In this document: positions 47,064-55,954 of the stretch, in pieces
Layout: the number at the start of each line of letters is the position of its first letter
Numbering within the stretch: the stretch's first letter is position 1
Assembly (NCBI RefSeq): GCF_900115345.1
Contig: NZ_FOWC01000009.1
Span: 248,001 to 312,000, forward strand
Origin: Amycolatopsis rubida
Lineage (GTDB): Bacteria; Actinomycetota; Actinomycetes; Mycobacteriales; Pseudonocardiaceae
Length of the DNA: 64,000 nucleotides
Direction: 5' to 3'
Notes under the pieces: generated by a model
The model's input: the letters and a program-made list of their open reading frames with translations, nothing else
Told to the model about the DNA's origin: nothing
Databases searched by the model: none
Program-made: the position numbers and the translations under genes

Positions 47064-47526
47064 TTGATTCAGCTCACGACCGACGTGCGGCTTATCTGGC
47101 GGCGGCTGCGCGACTGCGCTCGGGCGGGGTCCCCGGACCAGCCCGAGGACGCCCGCATCTACTACCGAGACCTTGGGTCGCTGGTTGATCCAGCCGGCCG
47201 GTGGCGCTGTCCGATGAGCCGGCCACCCTTCCGGCGGGCTCAATGACGCCCTAGGCCGGGTCAGCCAATACGAGCACGAGCACGGTCGGCCGCTGCTGAG
47301 TTCGCTGGCCACCAGCATGGATGACGGCCAGCCTGGCAAGGGGTTCGCTCAGTTCGCCGCCTCGCTGGGGTTCGAGGTTGCCGATCCGGAGTCGTTCTGG
47401 CGAGAGCAACTCGCCCGGACGGTCGCCTACTGGTCGTCTGCGGATGACACGGTGCTGCTCGATGCGGCGGTTGATCGCGTGCTAGGCGCACTGGACGGAC
47501 TGTTCGGCTCGCGGGGTCGCGAATGA
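47064..47526 (+). pseudogene. Frameshifted gene remnant with good ribosome site
   Basis: A TTG at 47064 has CCGGAGG 6 nt upstream and opens LIQLTTDVRLIWRRLRDCARAGSPDQPEDARIYYRDLGSLVDPAGRW. Coding quality then shifts frame between 47200 and 47240, and the product continues LNDALGRVSQYEHEHGRPLLSSLATSMDDGQPGKGFAQFAASLGFEVADPESFWREQLARTVAYW to 47526. At least one indel breaks the gene. Hypothetical family, seemingly once a DNA-element cargo protein. Confidence 0.5.
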
Positions 47527-47955
47527 CGGTTCCCCTTCGTGCGGGTCCGACCATAAGGAGGATCAGTGCCTATATTGTTGCCGCCGTAATAATGAAGGAC
47601 GGAGAAGTCGTCGATTTTAAAGCAGATGGCGCTGGTGCGGACGTTTTGAGCATCGGGCTTGTGCGGAAGAGCTTCACGGCGGGCTTCGTCAGCGTCTGCG
47701 CGCGAAAGCTTTCCCGAGGACCGTCTGTTCGGCTTCAAGGATGGGCAGTTTCGCCAGCAATGTCCAGCTGCGCTTGCTCGCAATCGAGCAGACTTAATAT
47801 TGGGGTATGAAGTTCAATGCGATGCATTGTTTTCTCTTTTCGGGAAACCCGCGCAGCCGGATGCGCGGATCACCTCAATTTCCATCTCAAATATCGCGCT
47901 GAAGAGCAACCTTGGAGAATTTCCGGTAGGTGTCCCCATGACCATCCGCGTTTAG
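47523..47955 (+). pseudogene. Broken hypothetical gene in a locally lower-GC patch
   Basis: The first frame reads RRISAYIVAAVIMKDGEVVDFKADGAGADVLSIGLVRKSF and, after about 47700, a second frame reads FPEDRLFGFKDGQFRQQCPAALARNRADLILGYEVQCDALFSLFGKPAQPDARITSISISNIALKS, ending at 47955. One indel separates them. The stretch is markedly richer in A and T than its surroundings, which points to foreign origin. No function recognised. Confidence 0.5.
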
Positions 47956-47979
47956 GCCTCACATCGTGCTTTCGATCGC

Positions 47980-49740
47980 TCAGCCGAGTCCGTCCAGGAA
48001 CGGCCGGTGCGCGTTCTGGAAAGCCCAGTTGTAGTACCGATCCCAGTTCACCGACCAAGTCATCAACCCCCGCAGTGCGGGCGACGGCCCGCCGCGCAGG
48101 GTGTATGAGCCGCAGCCGGTTCCGTGGGCCAGGCAGGTCACGGCGGTTTGGACTTCGGACGGAGAGACGTAGCCGTTGCCTGCGCTGACGGCTGCGGGGA
48201 GGCCGACGGCGATCTGGTCCTCGCGTAGGCCGGGGAAAGTCTGGCCGGTGTTCGCGACCTTGAAGCCGGACTTGAGCATGTCGGTCATCGCGATCAGGAA
48301 GTCCGCGCCGCCCATGGTGTGGTACTGGTTGTCCAATCCCATGACTGGGCCCGAGTTGTAGTCCTGGACGTGCAGCACCGTGAGCGAGTCGCGCAGGGCG
48401 TAGATGACCGGCAGGTACGCACCAGTACGGCTGTCGCCGCCGCCGGCGCCTCCGTAGAACTGGTAGCCCACCTGGACGAAGAACGTTTCGGGGGCCATCG
48501 TCAGGACGAATTTGGCTCCGTATCGGGCTTTCAGGGTCTTCAAAGCCGAGATCAGGTTGACGATCACTGGTGTGGTCGGGTTGTGGAAGTCTGTGTCGCC
48601 CGAGTTCAGGGACAGGGACTGGCTTTCGAAGTCGACGTCCAAGCCGTCAAGGCCGTATTTGTCGATGATCGCCGCGACCGAGTTGACGAAGTTGTCGCGG
48701 GCGGCGGTAGTGGTGAGCTGGACTTCGCCGTTCTGGCCGCCGATCGAGATCAGGACCTTCTTGCCCTGCGCCTGCTTCGCGCGGATCGCCGCGATGAAGT
48801 CCGCGTCGCTTTCCACGCCGGGGCATTCGGTGGCGGAGCAGCGGTTGAAGCGCACGTCGCCGGAGGTCACCGAGGTTGGTTCGGCGAAGGCCAGGTCGAT
48901 GATGTCCCACGCGCTCGGGACGTCGGCGAGCTTCAGGTACCCCGAGCCGTTCGCGAAGCTTGCGTGGACGTAGCCGATCAATGAGTGTTTCGGCAGGCCG
49001 GTGCTGGTGCAGCCGCTGGTGGTCGCGGAAACTGCGGGCGTGTGGGCGGATTCGGCTTTGTCGTTGTAGGCGGTGACTGAGTAGCTGTGCGAGGTGCAGG
49101 CGGTCAGGCCGGAAAGCGTTGTGGACGTGCCGGGCACGGTGGCGCGCAGGGCGTTGTCTTCGTAGACGCGGTAGCCGGTGACGGTGCCTGCGGCTGCGCC
49201 CCAGTTCAACGCGATCGACGTGTCGGCCACGGTGCCGACTGTCGGGCTTCCTGGGACGCCGGGGGCGTCGGGCGTGTCGCCGCCAGGGCCGTCGAGTACT
49301 ACGTCGTCGACGTGGTACGTGCCGGCGCCGTACCAGCCGTGCAGGTACAGCTCCGCGGATGTCTGGTTCGCGGTGGTGGTGAAGGACAGCGAAAGCTGGC
49401 TGTACGCGGATGCGTTGGTCCACGTGGAGGAGCCGCCGGTGACGCCGAGGTAGACCGGCGCGCCTTGCACCCAGGCGGAAACCGAGTAGGTCGTGCTGGG
49501 GCGCACGGGCACCGTTTGGGTGCATTGACCCTGGTCAGAGGCACCGGGGGCGACGGCTAGGGCATAGGTTCCCGAGTGCACCGGCGTCTTCACGGCGGCA
49601 CCTGCCGGGCAGGTCCAGCCGGATGTCGAACCGGCTTCGAAACCGGGGTTGGCGAGCAGGTTCGCCGCCTGCGCTGGCCCGCCGACGACAAGTCCGGCTG
49701 CGGCTAGCAGGAGCACGACGAGGAAACGAGCACGCTTCAT
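47980..49740 (-). CDS. Secreted GH18 chitinase with carbohydrate-binding and FnIII domains
   Basis: 586 residues: a signal peptide (MKRARFLVVLLLAAAGLVVGGPAQA), an N-terminal beta-sandwich carbohydrate-binding domain (NLLANPGFEAGSTSGWTCPAG..., about 27-150), a fibronectin type III domain (VPGSPTVGTVADTSIALNWGAAAGTVTGYRVYEDN, about 155-240) and the GH18 barrel (HSLIGYVHASFANGSGYLKLADVP onward). The catalytic motif is DGLDVDFE (DxxDxDxE), with SIGGQNG before it. It should hydrolyse chitin outside the cell. DasR-like sites upstream suggest control by N-acetylglucosamine. Confidence 0.93.
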   Translation of the reverse strand: MKRARFLVVLLLAAAGLVVGGPAQAANLLANPGFEAGSTSGWTCPAGAAVKTPVHSGTYALAVAPGASDQGQCTQTVPVRPSTTYSVSAWVQGAPVYLGVTGGSSTWTNASAYSQLSLSFTTTANQTSAELYLHGWYGAGTYHVDDVVLDGPGGDTPDAPGVPGSPTVGTVADTSIALNWGAAAGTVTGYRVYEDNALRATVPGTSTTLSGLTACTSHSYSVTAYNDKAESAHTPAVSATTSGCTSTGLPKHSLIGYVHASFANGSGYLKLADVPSAWDIIDLAFAEPTSVTSGDVRFNRCSATECPGVESDADFIAAIRAKQAQGKKVLISIGGQNGEVQLTTTAARDNFVNSVAAIIDKYGLDGLDVDFESQSLSLNSGDTDFHNPTTPVIVNLISALKTLKARYGAKFVLTMAPETFFVQVGYQFYGGAGGGDSRTGAYLPVIYALRDSLTVLHVQDYNSGPVMGLDNQYHTMGGADFLIAMTDMLKSGFKVANTGQTFPGLREDQIAVGLPAAVSAGNGYVSPSEVQTAVTCLAHGTGCGSYTLRGGPSPALRGLMTWSVNWDRYYNWAFQNAHRPFLDGLG

Positions 49741-49777
49741 TGCGGTTCCTCCGGTCCGATGCGACCCCCTGGCTCGT

Positions 49778-49812
49778 TATTGTCTAGACCACTCGCGAAG
49801 TTGTCCAGACCT
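49778..49812 (-). promoter_or_regulatory. DasR-responsive-element-like sites upstream of the chitinase gene
   Basis: TATTGTCTAGACCACT (49778-49793) matches the Streptomyces DasR element ACTGGTCTAGACCACT in 13 of 16 positions, with the right half identical. A second related box, TTGTCCAGACCT (49801-49812), follows, as in the paired direct repeats of Streptomyces chi promoters. They lie about 40-70 nt upstream of the chitinase start. Confidence 0.6.
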
Positions 49813-49834
49813 ATCGGACCGACGAAAGTCGGGA

Positions 49835-50320
49835 TCAGATGTTGAGGTCGAAGCCCTGGACGTACTAGGCGCCCTCGGGCTTCCGCCTTGAAGGTGAGCC
49901 GGTGGCTCCGACGAGTTCGAGGCTGCGCAGGGTGTGGCCGTCGAGCTTGACTTCTCCGGACGCGTTGGCCTCGTCCACGGTGACTTTCCCTGGTAGTGGC
50001 AGCGTGCCGCCGGGCCTGGCCCAGGCGTCGTGCAGCGGCTCGGCGCTCTTGCACAGCGTCTTTGCCGGGCGGCAGCACGGGAGCGCTGACAGGCAGGCTT
50101 TCGCGTAGTGCTTCCGCAGGATCTGGCTGACCCAGCGTTCGACTGCGGTCTGGTAGGCCGGGTACCGGACGCGGGCTGCCGCGTCCCGGACGGCTGGGGA
50201 GCGCTGTTCGGCGCCGAGGCGGCTGGTCCGGCGAACTGGCCGCTTCGGTCGAACCGCACGCGGCCAGGATCGCTGGTGCCAGGGCGGCGCGTGTTCTTGC
50301 CGTCGCGAAAAGTCTCCTCG
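49835..50320 (-). pseudogene. Decayed lipoprotein gene
   Basis: Reading leftwards, a lipoprotein-like start (AALAPAILAACGSTEAASSPDQ, lipobox LAAC, no start codon found) gives way after a frameshift to a frame with VRDAAARVRYPAYQTAVERWVSQILRKHYAKACLSAL and VTVDEANASGEVKLDGHTLRSLELVGATG. An in-frame TAG then separates it from the plausible end YVQGFDLNI. Lost start, frameshift and nonsense codon all say pseudogene. Nothing else is recognised in 50321-50626. Confidence 0.45.
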
Positions 50321-50626
50321 GATTTCGGCCGCGGAGGCGTCAGTCGAGTACCGCAAGGGTTCCTCGCGGCCAGGAGCGGCCTCCAGGCCAGCGATGGCAG
50401 GGAGAGGACGTTCGCCCAGGTGGCATCGGCCAGTTCGGTGGTCTTCAGCCCAGCCGACGGCGCGCGGCGGCGGTTCCTCCAGCGTTTCGGAGTTCTCCCT
50501 CTCCAACGGAACCCCGTCTGGCAGCGGAGGAGTGATTTCGCGGCCGAGTACCGACTCGCGTCGGTAATTCCTCACGATCTGCGGCGTTACAGTGACCAGG
50601 CGAGAGGGGTTGCGGCCGGAGGAGTC

Positions 50627-51583
50627 ATGGAGCTGGAACTGCGCCATCTGCGCGCGCTCGTGGCCATCGCCGACGCGCGCAGTCTCGTTCGCGCGGCCAA
50701 GACGTTGCACGTGTCTCAACCGGCGTTGTCCGGGTTGCTGCGGCGCGTCGAGCGGTCGGTCGGCGGGAGTTTGTTCGCGCGCTCGCCGACCGGGTGTGTG
50801 CCCACGGCGCTCGGCGAGGACGTTGTCGCGGACGCGCGGGCGGTGCTGGCCGGGATGTCCGCGCTGACCGAGCGGGCCGGCGTGCGGCGGGAGCCGGGTG
50901 GAGCGGTGCGCATCGGCGGGTATAGCGGGTTTTTGCATCTCGCGTTGGCGAGGTGGTTGCGGGATCAGCCGTGGTGTGCCGGGGTCCGGGTGCATGAGGA
51001 GCAGGACGAAGCCCGGGCGTTGGCGGCGCTCGCGGACGGGGAGCTTGATCTCGCGCTGGTTTATCTTGCGCCGCTTCCGGACCGGATCGTTCCGGACGGC
51101 GTCGAGAGCATCGTGGTGCAGGCGCGGGAGCCGGTTTTCGTGATTCTGGCCGAAGATCATCCGCTGGCCTCGCGCGGGGAGATACCGCTGGCGGAGCTGG
51201 CCGGGTATCCCTGGGCGGACGATCCGCCGTGGACGACTCGGTGGTCGGTGTACTTGCAGGAGGTCTGCCGACAGCGCGGCGTCGTACTCGATCAGCCGCA
51301 CCGGCCGCAGTGCCTGGCTACGTTGCTGGACTTGGTGCGCGAGGGCATGGCGGTCGCGCCGGCGTTGGCGACTCGCGAGGATCGGCAGGGCGGGATCGTG
51401 GTGCGGGCGATCGAGGACGCACCGCTGTGGCAGGAGCTGCGGTTGTGTTACCGGCCGGGCACGGCGGTCGCGGACCGGGCCGGCGAGATATCCCGGAAGG
51501 TGGCCCGCGATTACGCCGACCGGCAGGGGTGCAGTGCCGCGTTCGACCGCTGGTGGCACGCACCCCTGCCGGCCGGGGCTTAG
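50627..51583 (+). CDS. LysR family transcriptional regulator
   Basis: 318 residues, ATG 50627 with GGAGGA upstream. N-terminal winged helix: LELRHLRALVAIADARSLVRAAKTLHVSQPALSGLLRRVERSVGGSLFARSPTGCVPTALGEDV. The substrate-binding domain follows (VRIGGYSGFLHLALARWL..., LDLALVYLAPLP, REPVFVILAEDHPLASRGEIPLAEL). It converges with the secreted-protein gene, overlapping its end by 4 nt. Target unknown. Confidence 0.9.
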   Translation: MELELRHLRALVAIADARSLVRAAKTLHVSQPALSGLLRRVERSVGGSLFARSPTGCVPTALGEDVVADARAVLAGMSALTERAGVRREPGGAVRIGGYSGFLHLALARWLRDQPWCAGVRVHEEQDEARALAALADGELDLALVYLAPLPDRIVPDGVESIVVQAREPVFVILAEDHPLASRGEIPLAELAGYPWADDPPWTTRWSVYLQEVCRQRGVVLDQPHRPQCLATLLDLVREGMAVAPALATREDRQGGIVVRAIEDAPLWQELRLCYRPGTAVADRAGEISRKVARDYADRQGCSAAFDRWWHAPLPAGA

Positions 51584-52467
51584 ACGGTGACGCGCCAGTT
51601 GCTGTTCGGCGTCGGCACCTCGAACCGCAGCGACGAGCAGCTGTAGTCGCTGGGGTTCGGGTTGGCGGTCGGCTGCAACGGCGAGTTCGACTCCGTCGCC
51701 GGCGTCCACTGGCCGCCGATGCGCAGTTGCAGCTGGCTGGATTCGAACACCTTGCCCTTGGCATCCGAGCAGTAGTAGGCCTGGCCGGTCGACGGGTCGA
51801 CGGTCGAGTACAGCTCGAAGATGTCCCAGCCCTCGTTGAGGGTGCTCTGATCGCTCCCGCTCTGCGAGAACAGGTCGTCCCACTTGCCGGTCTTCACGTT
51901 GTAGAGCGAGGCGGTCCAGCGGTTGCTGCCCGCGTCGGTCTGGACCTCCTGCACGGTGAACGCCGGGTGTCCATCCACTGTGGACGTGTAGGTGGAGAGG
52001 AACGAGCTGTCCAGTGGGACTACTTTCGCCGGTCCGACCGTCCCGCACCAGTCCCAGGCCCAGACCTGACCGCCCTGGTCGAGCCCGTACGCGGTGACGA
52101 CCTCGATGCAGGAATGCCCGGTGGGCTTGACCGTCGGGGCGTAAACGACGTCCGCGCTGTTCGAGAGCCGGAGGTCGGGGACGACACTGTGCGTGACGAG
52201 AATTCCGTCCGCGCCGCTGGAGAGTTGCGGTTCAGGGCCCCAGAAGGTGTGCTGCTGCGCGTCGAGCCGCGGTTTGACGGAGCGGCCGGCTTTTTCGCGA
52301 CGCAGTTTGAGGAACTTGTCCGCCGCGGTCCCGGCGGCGGCTTTCGCGGCGGCCCCGGTCAGCCCGGGCACCACCCCGCTGTCCGGCGCCGCGGAAACCG
52401 GCGGGCTGCCGGCGACGACGGCCGCGGCCGCCAGGGCGGAAGTGAGCAGGGCAAAGAGTTTCCGCAT
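51580..52467 (-). CDS. Secreted hypothetical protein
   Basis: 295 residues with a signal peptide (MRKLFALLTSALAAAAVVAGSPPVSAAP). The mature part is beta-rich and aromatic (QQHTFWGPEPQLSSGADG, GQVWAWDWCGTVGPAKVV, GKWDDLFSQSGSDQ, GQWTPATESNS) and has Cys residues that could pair (HSCIEV, DWCGTV, YYCSDA, YSCSSL). I recognise no enzyme motif; a carbohydrate- or wall-binding protein is possible. Confidence 0.75.
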   Translation of the reverse strand: MRKLFALLTSALAAAAVVAGSPPVSAAPDSGVVPGLTGAAAKAAAGTAADKFLKLRREKAGRSVKPRLDAQQHTFWGPEPQLSSGADGILVTHSVVPDLRLSNSADVVYAPTVKPTGHSCIEVVTAYGLDQGGQVWAWDWCGTVGPAKVVPLDSSFLSTYTSTVDGHPAFTVQEVQTDAGSNRWTASLYNVKTGKWDDLFSQSGSDQSTLNEGWDIFELYSTVDPSTGQAYYCSDAKGKVFESSQLQLRIGGQWTPATESNSPLQPTANPNPSDYSCSSLRFEVPTPNSNWRVTV

Positions 52468-52656
52468 CGATGCATCTCCTCGTCGTGGGCGAAGGAAACG
52501 CGCGGAGGGAAAAGGGTGTCCGTCCGCGGGACACGGATGTTAAGCCGGGATTTTTGGTGCTAGGCACCGACTTTCGATGGTGGGTTCGGATCGGCGCAGG
52601 TCAGCGCGGGCATAGGTTTTCCCCTACGCCTTGGGTTATGCCGCCACATGGAGCAA

Positions 52657-53196
52657 TCAGCGTGTCTTGGCCCGGACGCGGATGCGCTCGCCCTGACTGC
52701 CGAACATGCTGAGGATTTCGACCGGACCCTCGCCGGTGCTGCCGAACCAATGCGGAATCCGGGTGTCGAATTCGGCGACCTCGCCCGCTTTGAGGACGAC
52801 GTCGTGTTCGCCGAGCACGAGCCTGCCCTTGCCGCTGAGCACGCAGAACCATTCGTGACCGGGATGAGTGCGCGGTTCGGGCTCGCGTCGGGCGGCGTCG
52901 AAGATCATCTTGAGCGATTGCAGCCGGCCGGGCTGCCGGGTGAGCGGTACGACGGTCCGGTCGCTGCGCGTGACCGGTTGCAGCGGGGCGGTGCCGACCA
53001 GTTCGTCCAGCGGGACCCGGTGCGCGCGGGCGATGGGGAGCAGCAGTTCGAGGGTGGCCTTGCGCTGGCCGGATTCGAGCCGGGAGAGGGTGCTGATGGA
53101 GATGCCGGTCGCGTTCGACAGTTCGTCCAGGGTGCGGTTCCGTTGCCGCCGGAAGTGCCGAAGCCGGGGTCCGACCGCGGCGATGATGTCCTCCAC
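52657..53196 (-). CDS. XRE-cupin transcriptional regulator
   Basis: 179 residues: an XRE helix-turn-helix (LRHFRRQRNRTLDELSNATGISISTLSRLESGQRKATLELLLPIARAHRVPLDELVG) joined to a C-terminal cupin (RTHPGHEWFCVLSGKGRLVLGEHDVVLKAGEVAEFDTRIPHWF, with His and Glu in the motif). This is the PuuR/HipB-cupin class; the cupin senses a small ligand. The regulon is not evident from neighbours. Confidence 0.9.
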   Translation of the reverse strand: MEDIIAAVGPRLRHFRRQRNRTLDELSNATGISISTLSRLESGQRKATLELLLPIARAHRVPLDELVGTAPLQPVTRSDRTVVPLTRQPGRLQSLKMIFDAARREPEPRTHPGHEWFCVLSGKGRLVLGEHDVVLKAGEVAEFDTRIPHWFGSTGEGPVEILSMFGSQGERIRVRAKTR

Positions 53197-53345
53197 CAGG
53201 CCAGCATGACACTTCTGGCCGCAGGACTGAACGCAATTAGCCCGACGGCTGTCCGCGATCGACCGCGGGCGGATGTTTCGCCTGCTCGCGTGTTCAGGCC
53301 CGGAAGCCCCCTGCCAGGTTGCCGCTGGCGGCTTTCAACCGAGCT

Positions 53346-54179
53346 TCACCGGACCGAATCCAGCGCCGCGTTCACGAACGAGGCCACCTGCGGCCGCCGG
53401 TCCTGCTCATTCCAGGCGAGCACCAGCTGGCTGGGCGGAGCGTCCTCGATCGGCACGCAGACCACGTCCGGCGGGACCTGGCCGACCAAAGACCGCGGCA
53501 GTACGCCGACCATCCGCTCCAGCGAGATGAGGTGCAGCAGCTGGACCACGTCAGCCACCTCCGGGCCGGTTCCGTCGAGGCCGGGCACGCCCTTCCAGGA
53601 CGGCAGCGGTTCTCCGTCCAAATCGGACAGCCGGACGGACGCGTGCTGTGCCAGCCGGTGCGTGCTGGGGACGATGGCCACGCGGTCCTCGGCGTGCAGG
53701 GTTTCGTGCGCAAGCCTGGTCAGGTTGTCGAACGGGACGAACAGGAGGCCGACGTCCGCGCGGCCGCTGAGGAGGAAGTCGGCGCGGTCGGCGGGGCCGC
53801 TGAAGAGGATGTCGACCTGGTGCGCGTCGGGATGATGGGAGTACTCGGCGAGGATTCCGGACAGCAGTCCGGCGTCCCCGCCAGGCTTGAGCACCAGGCG
53901 CAGGTGGCTTTCCCCGGCGCGGCGGGCGTTGCGGGCGGCGGCGCTGACCGCGTTGAGCGCGTGCCGTCCGTGTTCCTGGAGCGCCTCGCCGGCCGCGGTC
54001 AGTTCGACGTGGCGGCTTGAGCGGGCGAACAGTTGCACGCCGAGCCGGGTTTCGATGCGTTGGATCGCCTTCGAGAGCGCTGGCTGGGCGATCGACAGCC
54101 GTACGGCAGCCCGGCCGAAGTGCAGTTCGTTGGCGACAGCCAGGAAGTACTCAAGTTCGCGCGTCTCCAGCTCAGCCAT
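53346..54179 (-). CDS. LysR family transcriptional regulator
   Basis: 277 residues. Winged helix: ETRELEYFLAVANELHFGRAAVRLSIAQPALSKAIQRIETRLGVQLFARSSRHVELTAAGEAL. Ligand-binding domain follows (VDILFSGPADRADFLLSGRADVGLLFVPFDN). It is divergent from the 54250-55295 gene pair, with an inverted repeat between, so it probably controls that SDR operon. Confidence 0.9.
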   Translation of the reverse strand: MAELETRELEYFLAVANELHFGRAAVRLSIAQPALSKAIQRIETRLGVQLFARSSRHVELTAAGEALQEHGRHALNAVSAAARNARRAGESHLRLVLKPGGDAGLLSGILAEYSHHPDAHQVDILFSGPADRADFLLSGRADVGLLFVPFDNLTRLAHETLHAEDRVAIVPSTHRLAQHASVRLSDLDGEPLPSWKGVPGLDGTGPEVADVVQLLHLISLERMVGVLPRSLVGQVPPDVVCVPIEDAPPSQLVLAWNEQDRRPQVASFVNAALDSVR

Positions 54180-54190
54180 GCCTCCAGGTT

Positions 54191-54207
54191 ATCGCCAAAT
54201 AGCGAAT
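54191..54207. promoter_or_regulatory. LysR-operator-like inverted repeat
   Basis: ATCGC-CAAATAG-CGAAT forms an imperfect inverted repeat (ATCGC/GCGAaT) with T and A at the half-site ends. It lies 12 nt upstream of the LysR start and about 45 nt before the divergent gene, the usual place for a LysR box. Confidence 0.45.
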
Positions 54208-54249
54208 CGGTCTTGGACTTCCGGTCGGAAACAGGGCAAAACTTGAAGC

Positions 54250-54567
54250 ATGATAACGCACACGATGCTTGTTTCGTTCGAACAGCCGCTACCCGACGGT
54301 GAGCTGGATCAGTACCTCAGCGATATCAAACAGGCCATGCTGGCGACCGGGTTCGCCGAGTCGGTACAGACCAGGCGCCACCTGCCGATCCCCGGTGAAG
54401 ACGCCATCCCGGCGCTGATCGCGACGGCGATCGTCCAGGTCACCCTCGCCGACCTCGACACGCTGGCCAAGAGCTTCACCGCACCTGAACTGCATGAGGT
54501 GATCGAGAAGTGGCAGGCGCGGTATTCGTACCGCGTGGCCTGGGCGAACCACGAGTCGCTCGGGTGA
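54250..54567 (+). CDS. Small dimeric alpha/beta-barrel-like protein
   Basis: 105 residues. The start ITHTMLVSFEQPLPDGELDQYLSDIKQAM and the end ELHEVIEKWQARYSYRVAWANHES resemble Dabb-type stress-responsive barrels, with alternating strands and helices. It overlaps the SDR gene by GTGA and is probably co-expressed with it under the divergent LysR regulator. Function unknown. Confidence 0.65.
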   Translation: MITHTMLVSFEQPLPDGELDQYLSDIKQAMLATGFAESVQTRRHLPIPGEDAIPALIATAIVQVTLADLDTLAKSFTAPELHEVIEKWQARYSYRVAWANHESLG

Positions 54568-55295
54568 ACCGGCGGCGTGGGCTCGTCACCGGGGCGGGCA
54601 GCGGGATCGGCCGGGCAGCGGCGATCGGGTTCGCGCGCACCGGGGCAGCGGTGGCCGTGCTGGACCTCGACGAGGCGGCCGCGGCGGAAACCGTCGAGAT
54701 GATCAAGAAGGACGGCGGGGAAGCGCTGGCCGTCCAGGTCGACATCGGCGACGAGTCTTCGGTGCAGGCCGCGGTGAAGCAGGCAGTCGAGGCGTACGGC
54801 GGGCTCGACTTCGCGGTCAACAATGCCGGGTTGTCGTCGCATAAACGCGTCGACCAGCTGACCCTCGCCGAGTTCGAGCGCGTCGTGCAGGTGAATCTGT
54901 CCGGGACCTTCCTCTGCATGAAGTACGAACTGCCGCACCTGAAGGGCGGCGCGATCGTGAACGTCGCATCCAACGGCGGGTTGTACGCGATCCCGAACGC
55001 ACCGGCTTACGTCGCGGCGAAGCACGGGATTGTGGGCCTGACCAAGGTCGCGGCGGTGGACTACGCGGCGGACGGCATCCGCGTCAACGCGGTGTGCCCT
55101 GGGCCGACTCGGACGCCGGGGTTCGACAAGTGGGCTGCCGACCCCGCTGTGATCGCCCGGCAGGAGGCGATCACTCCGCTCGGCAGGCTGGCCACTCCGG
55201 AGGAAGCCGCCGCGGCCGTGGTCTGGCTTTGCTCGGACGCCGCGTCGTACGTCACCGGGACGACGTTGTCGGTCGATGGCGGACGGCGGGCGTAG
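54564..55295 (+). CDS. Short-chain dehydrogenase/reductase
   Basis: 243 residues from a GTG overlapping the previous stop. Classical SDR: cofactor motif GLVTGAGSGIGRAAAIGFA, LDLDE after strand 2 (acidic, favouring NAD), VNNAGLSSH (NNAG), catalytic Ser in NVASNGG, YVAAKHG (YxxxK) and the C-terminal VTGTTLSVDGGRRA. A cytosolic NAD-dependent oxidoreductase of unknown substrate. Confidence 0.92.
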   Translation: MNRRRGLVTGAGSGIGRAAAIGFARTGAAVAVLDLDEAAAAETVEMIKKDGGEALAVQVDIGDESSVQAAVKQAVEAYGGLDFAVNNAGLSSHKRVDQLTLAEFERVVQVNLSGTFLCMKYELPHLKGGAIVNVASNGGLYAIPNAPAYVAAKHGIVGLTKVAAVDYAADGIRVNAVCPGPTRTPGFDKWAADPAVIARQEAITPLGRLATPEEAAAAVVWLCSDAASYVTGTTLSVDGGRRA

Positions 55296-55328
55296 CTCTT
55301 GACGGTGCGCGGCCCACCTGCACCGCGC

Positions 55329-55954
55329 CTAGAGTTCGCCGGCCAGGAGCTTGGTGGTCTCGGCGGGGGATTCGACGGGGAAGTGGCGGCTGCCGAGGTC
55401 GACCAGCTCGATCCGGATCCGGTCGCCGTAGCGCTCGATCGCCTCCTTGGCGATGATCGAGCGCACGACGAACAGCGCGACCGGTTGGGCGACCTCGCGC
55501 AGCGCCGCGTCCAGGTCCCAGCGCACCAGGCCTTCGAGCGAGTGCAGTCCAGCCGGCTGGCGTGCCGAGCCCATCTTCTCGGTGTAACGGTCCACTAAGG
55601 ACGGATCGGTGCCCTCGGGCGCACCGGCTTCGACCATGCCGCGCATCGCGCCGGCGAAGTTCTCCCGGAACGGCCGCGGCAACGCTTGCACGTCGTCCTC
55701 GCTCTGCGCGGGGAACAAATTCAAGTAGTGCAACACCTCAAGCGCGGTTACCCGGGTGACCGTGTCCGGAAGCAGCCGGGCGGTCTCGACCGCGACCGTG
55801 AGTCGCCGTGCTCGACGATCGTGTCGAAGTCCCCGCGGTCACAGCCCCAGCCGTGGATGAGCGTCAGCGTGGGTCCATCGGCGGAACCGGTCGCGGTGTA
55901 ATGGATTCTCGTGCCATCCGGACGGCTGGTTTCGTGATTCATGGTGCAGTCCAT
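55329..55954 (-). pseudogene. Alpha/beta hydrolase gene with internal deletion
   Basis: The N-terminal part (TRIHYTATGSADGPTLTLIHGWGCDRGDFDTIVEHGD) and C-terminal part (VAVETARLLPDTVTRVTALEVLHYLNLFPAQ... to LASELVDLGSRHF with the catalytic His) are both present but in different frames. The middle, including the GxSxG nucleophile elbow, is missing. An internal deletion plus frameshift has inactivated the gene. It follows the Old Yellow Enzyme gene with a TGATG overlap, so it was once coupled to it. Confidence 0.75.

Noticed and set aside
49865..52048. 727-codon open frame on the minus strand
   Set aside because: It is antisense to the well-supported LysR gene and part of the secreted-protein region. 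Its translation is Arg/Pro/Gln-rich without domains; only its C-terminal part reflects the decayed lipoprotein gene.
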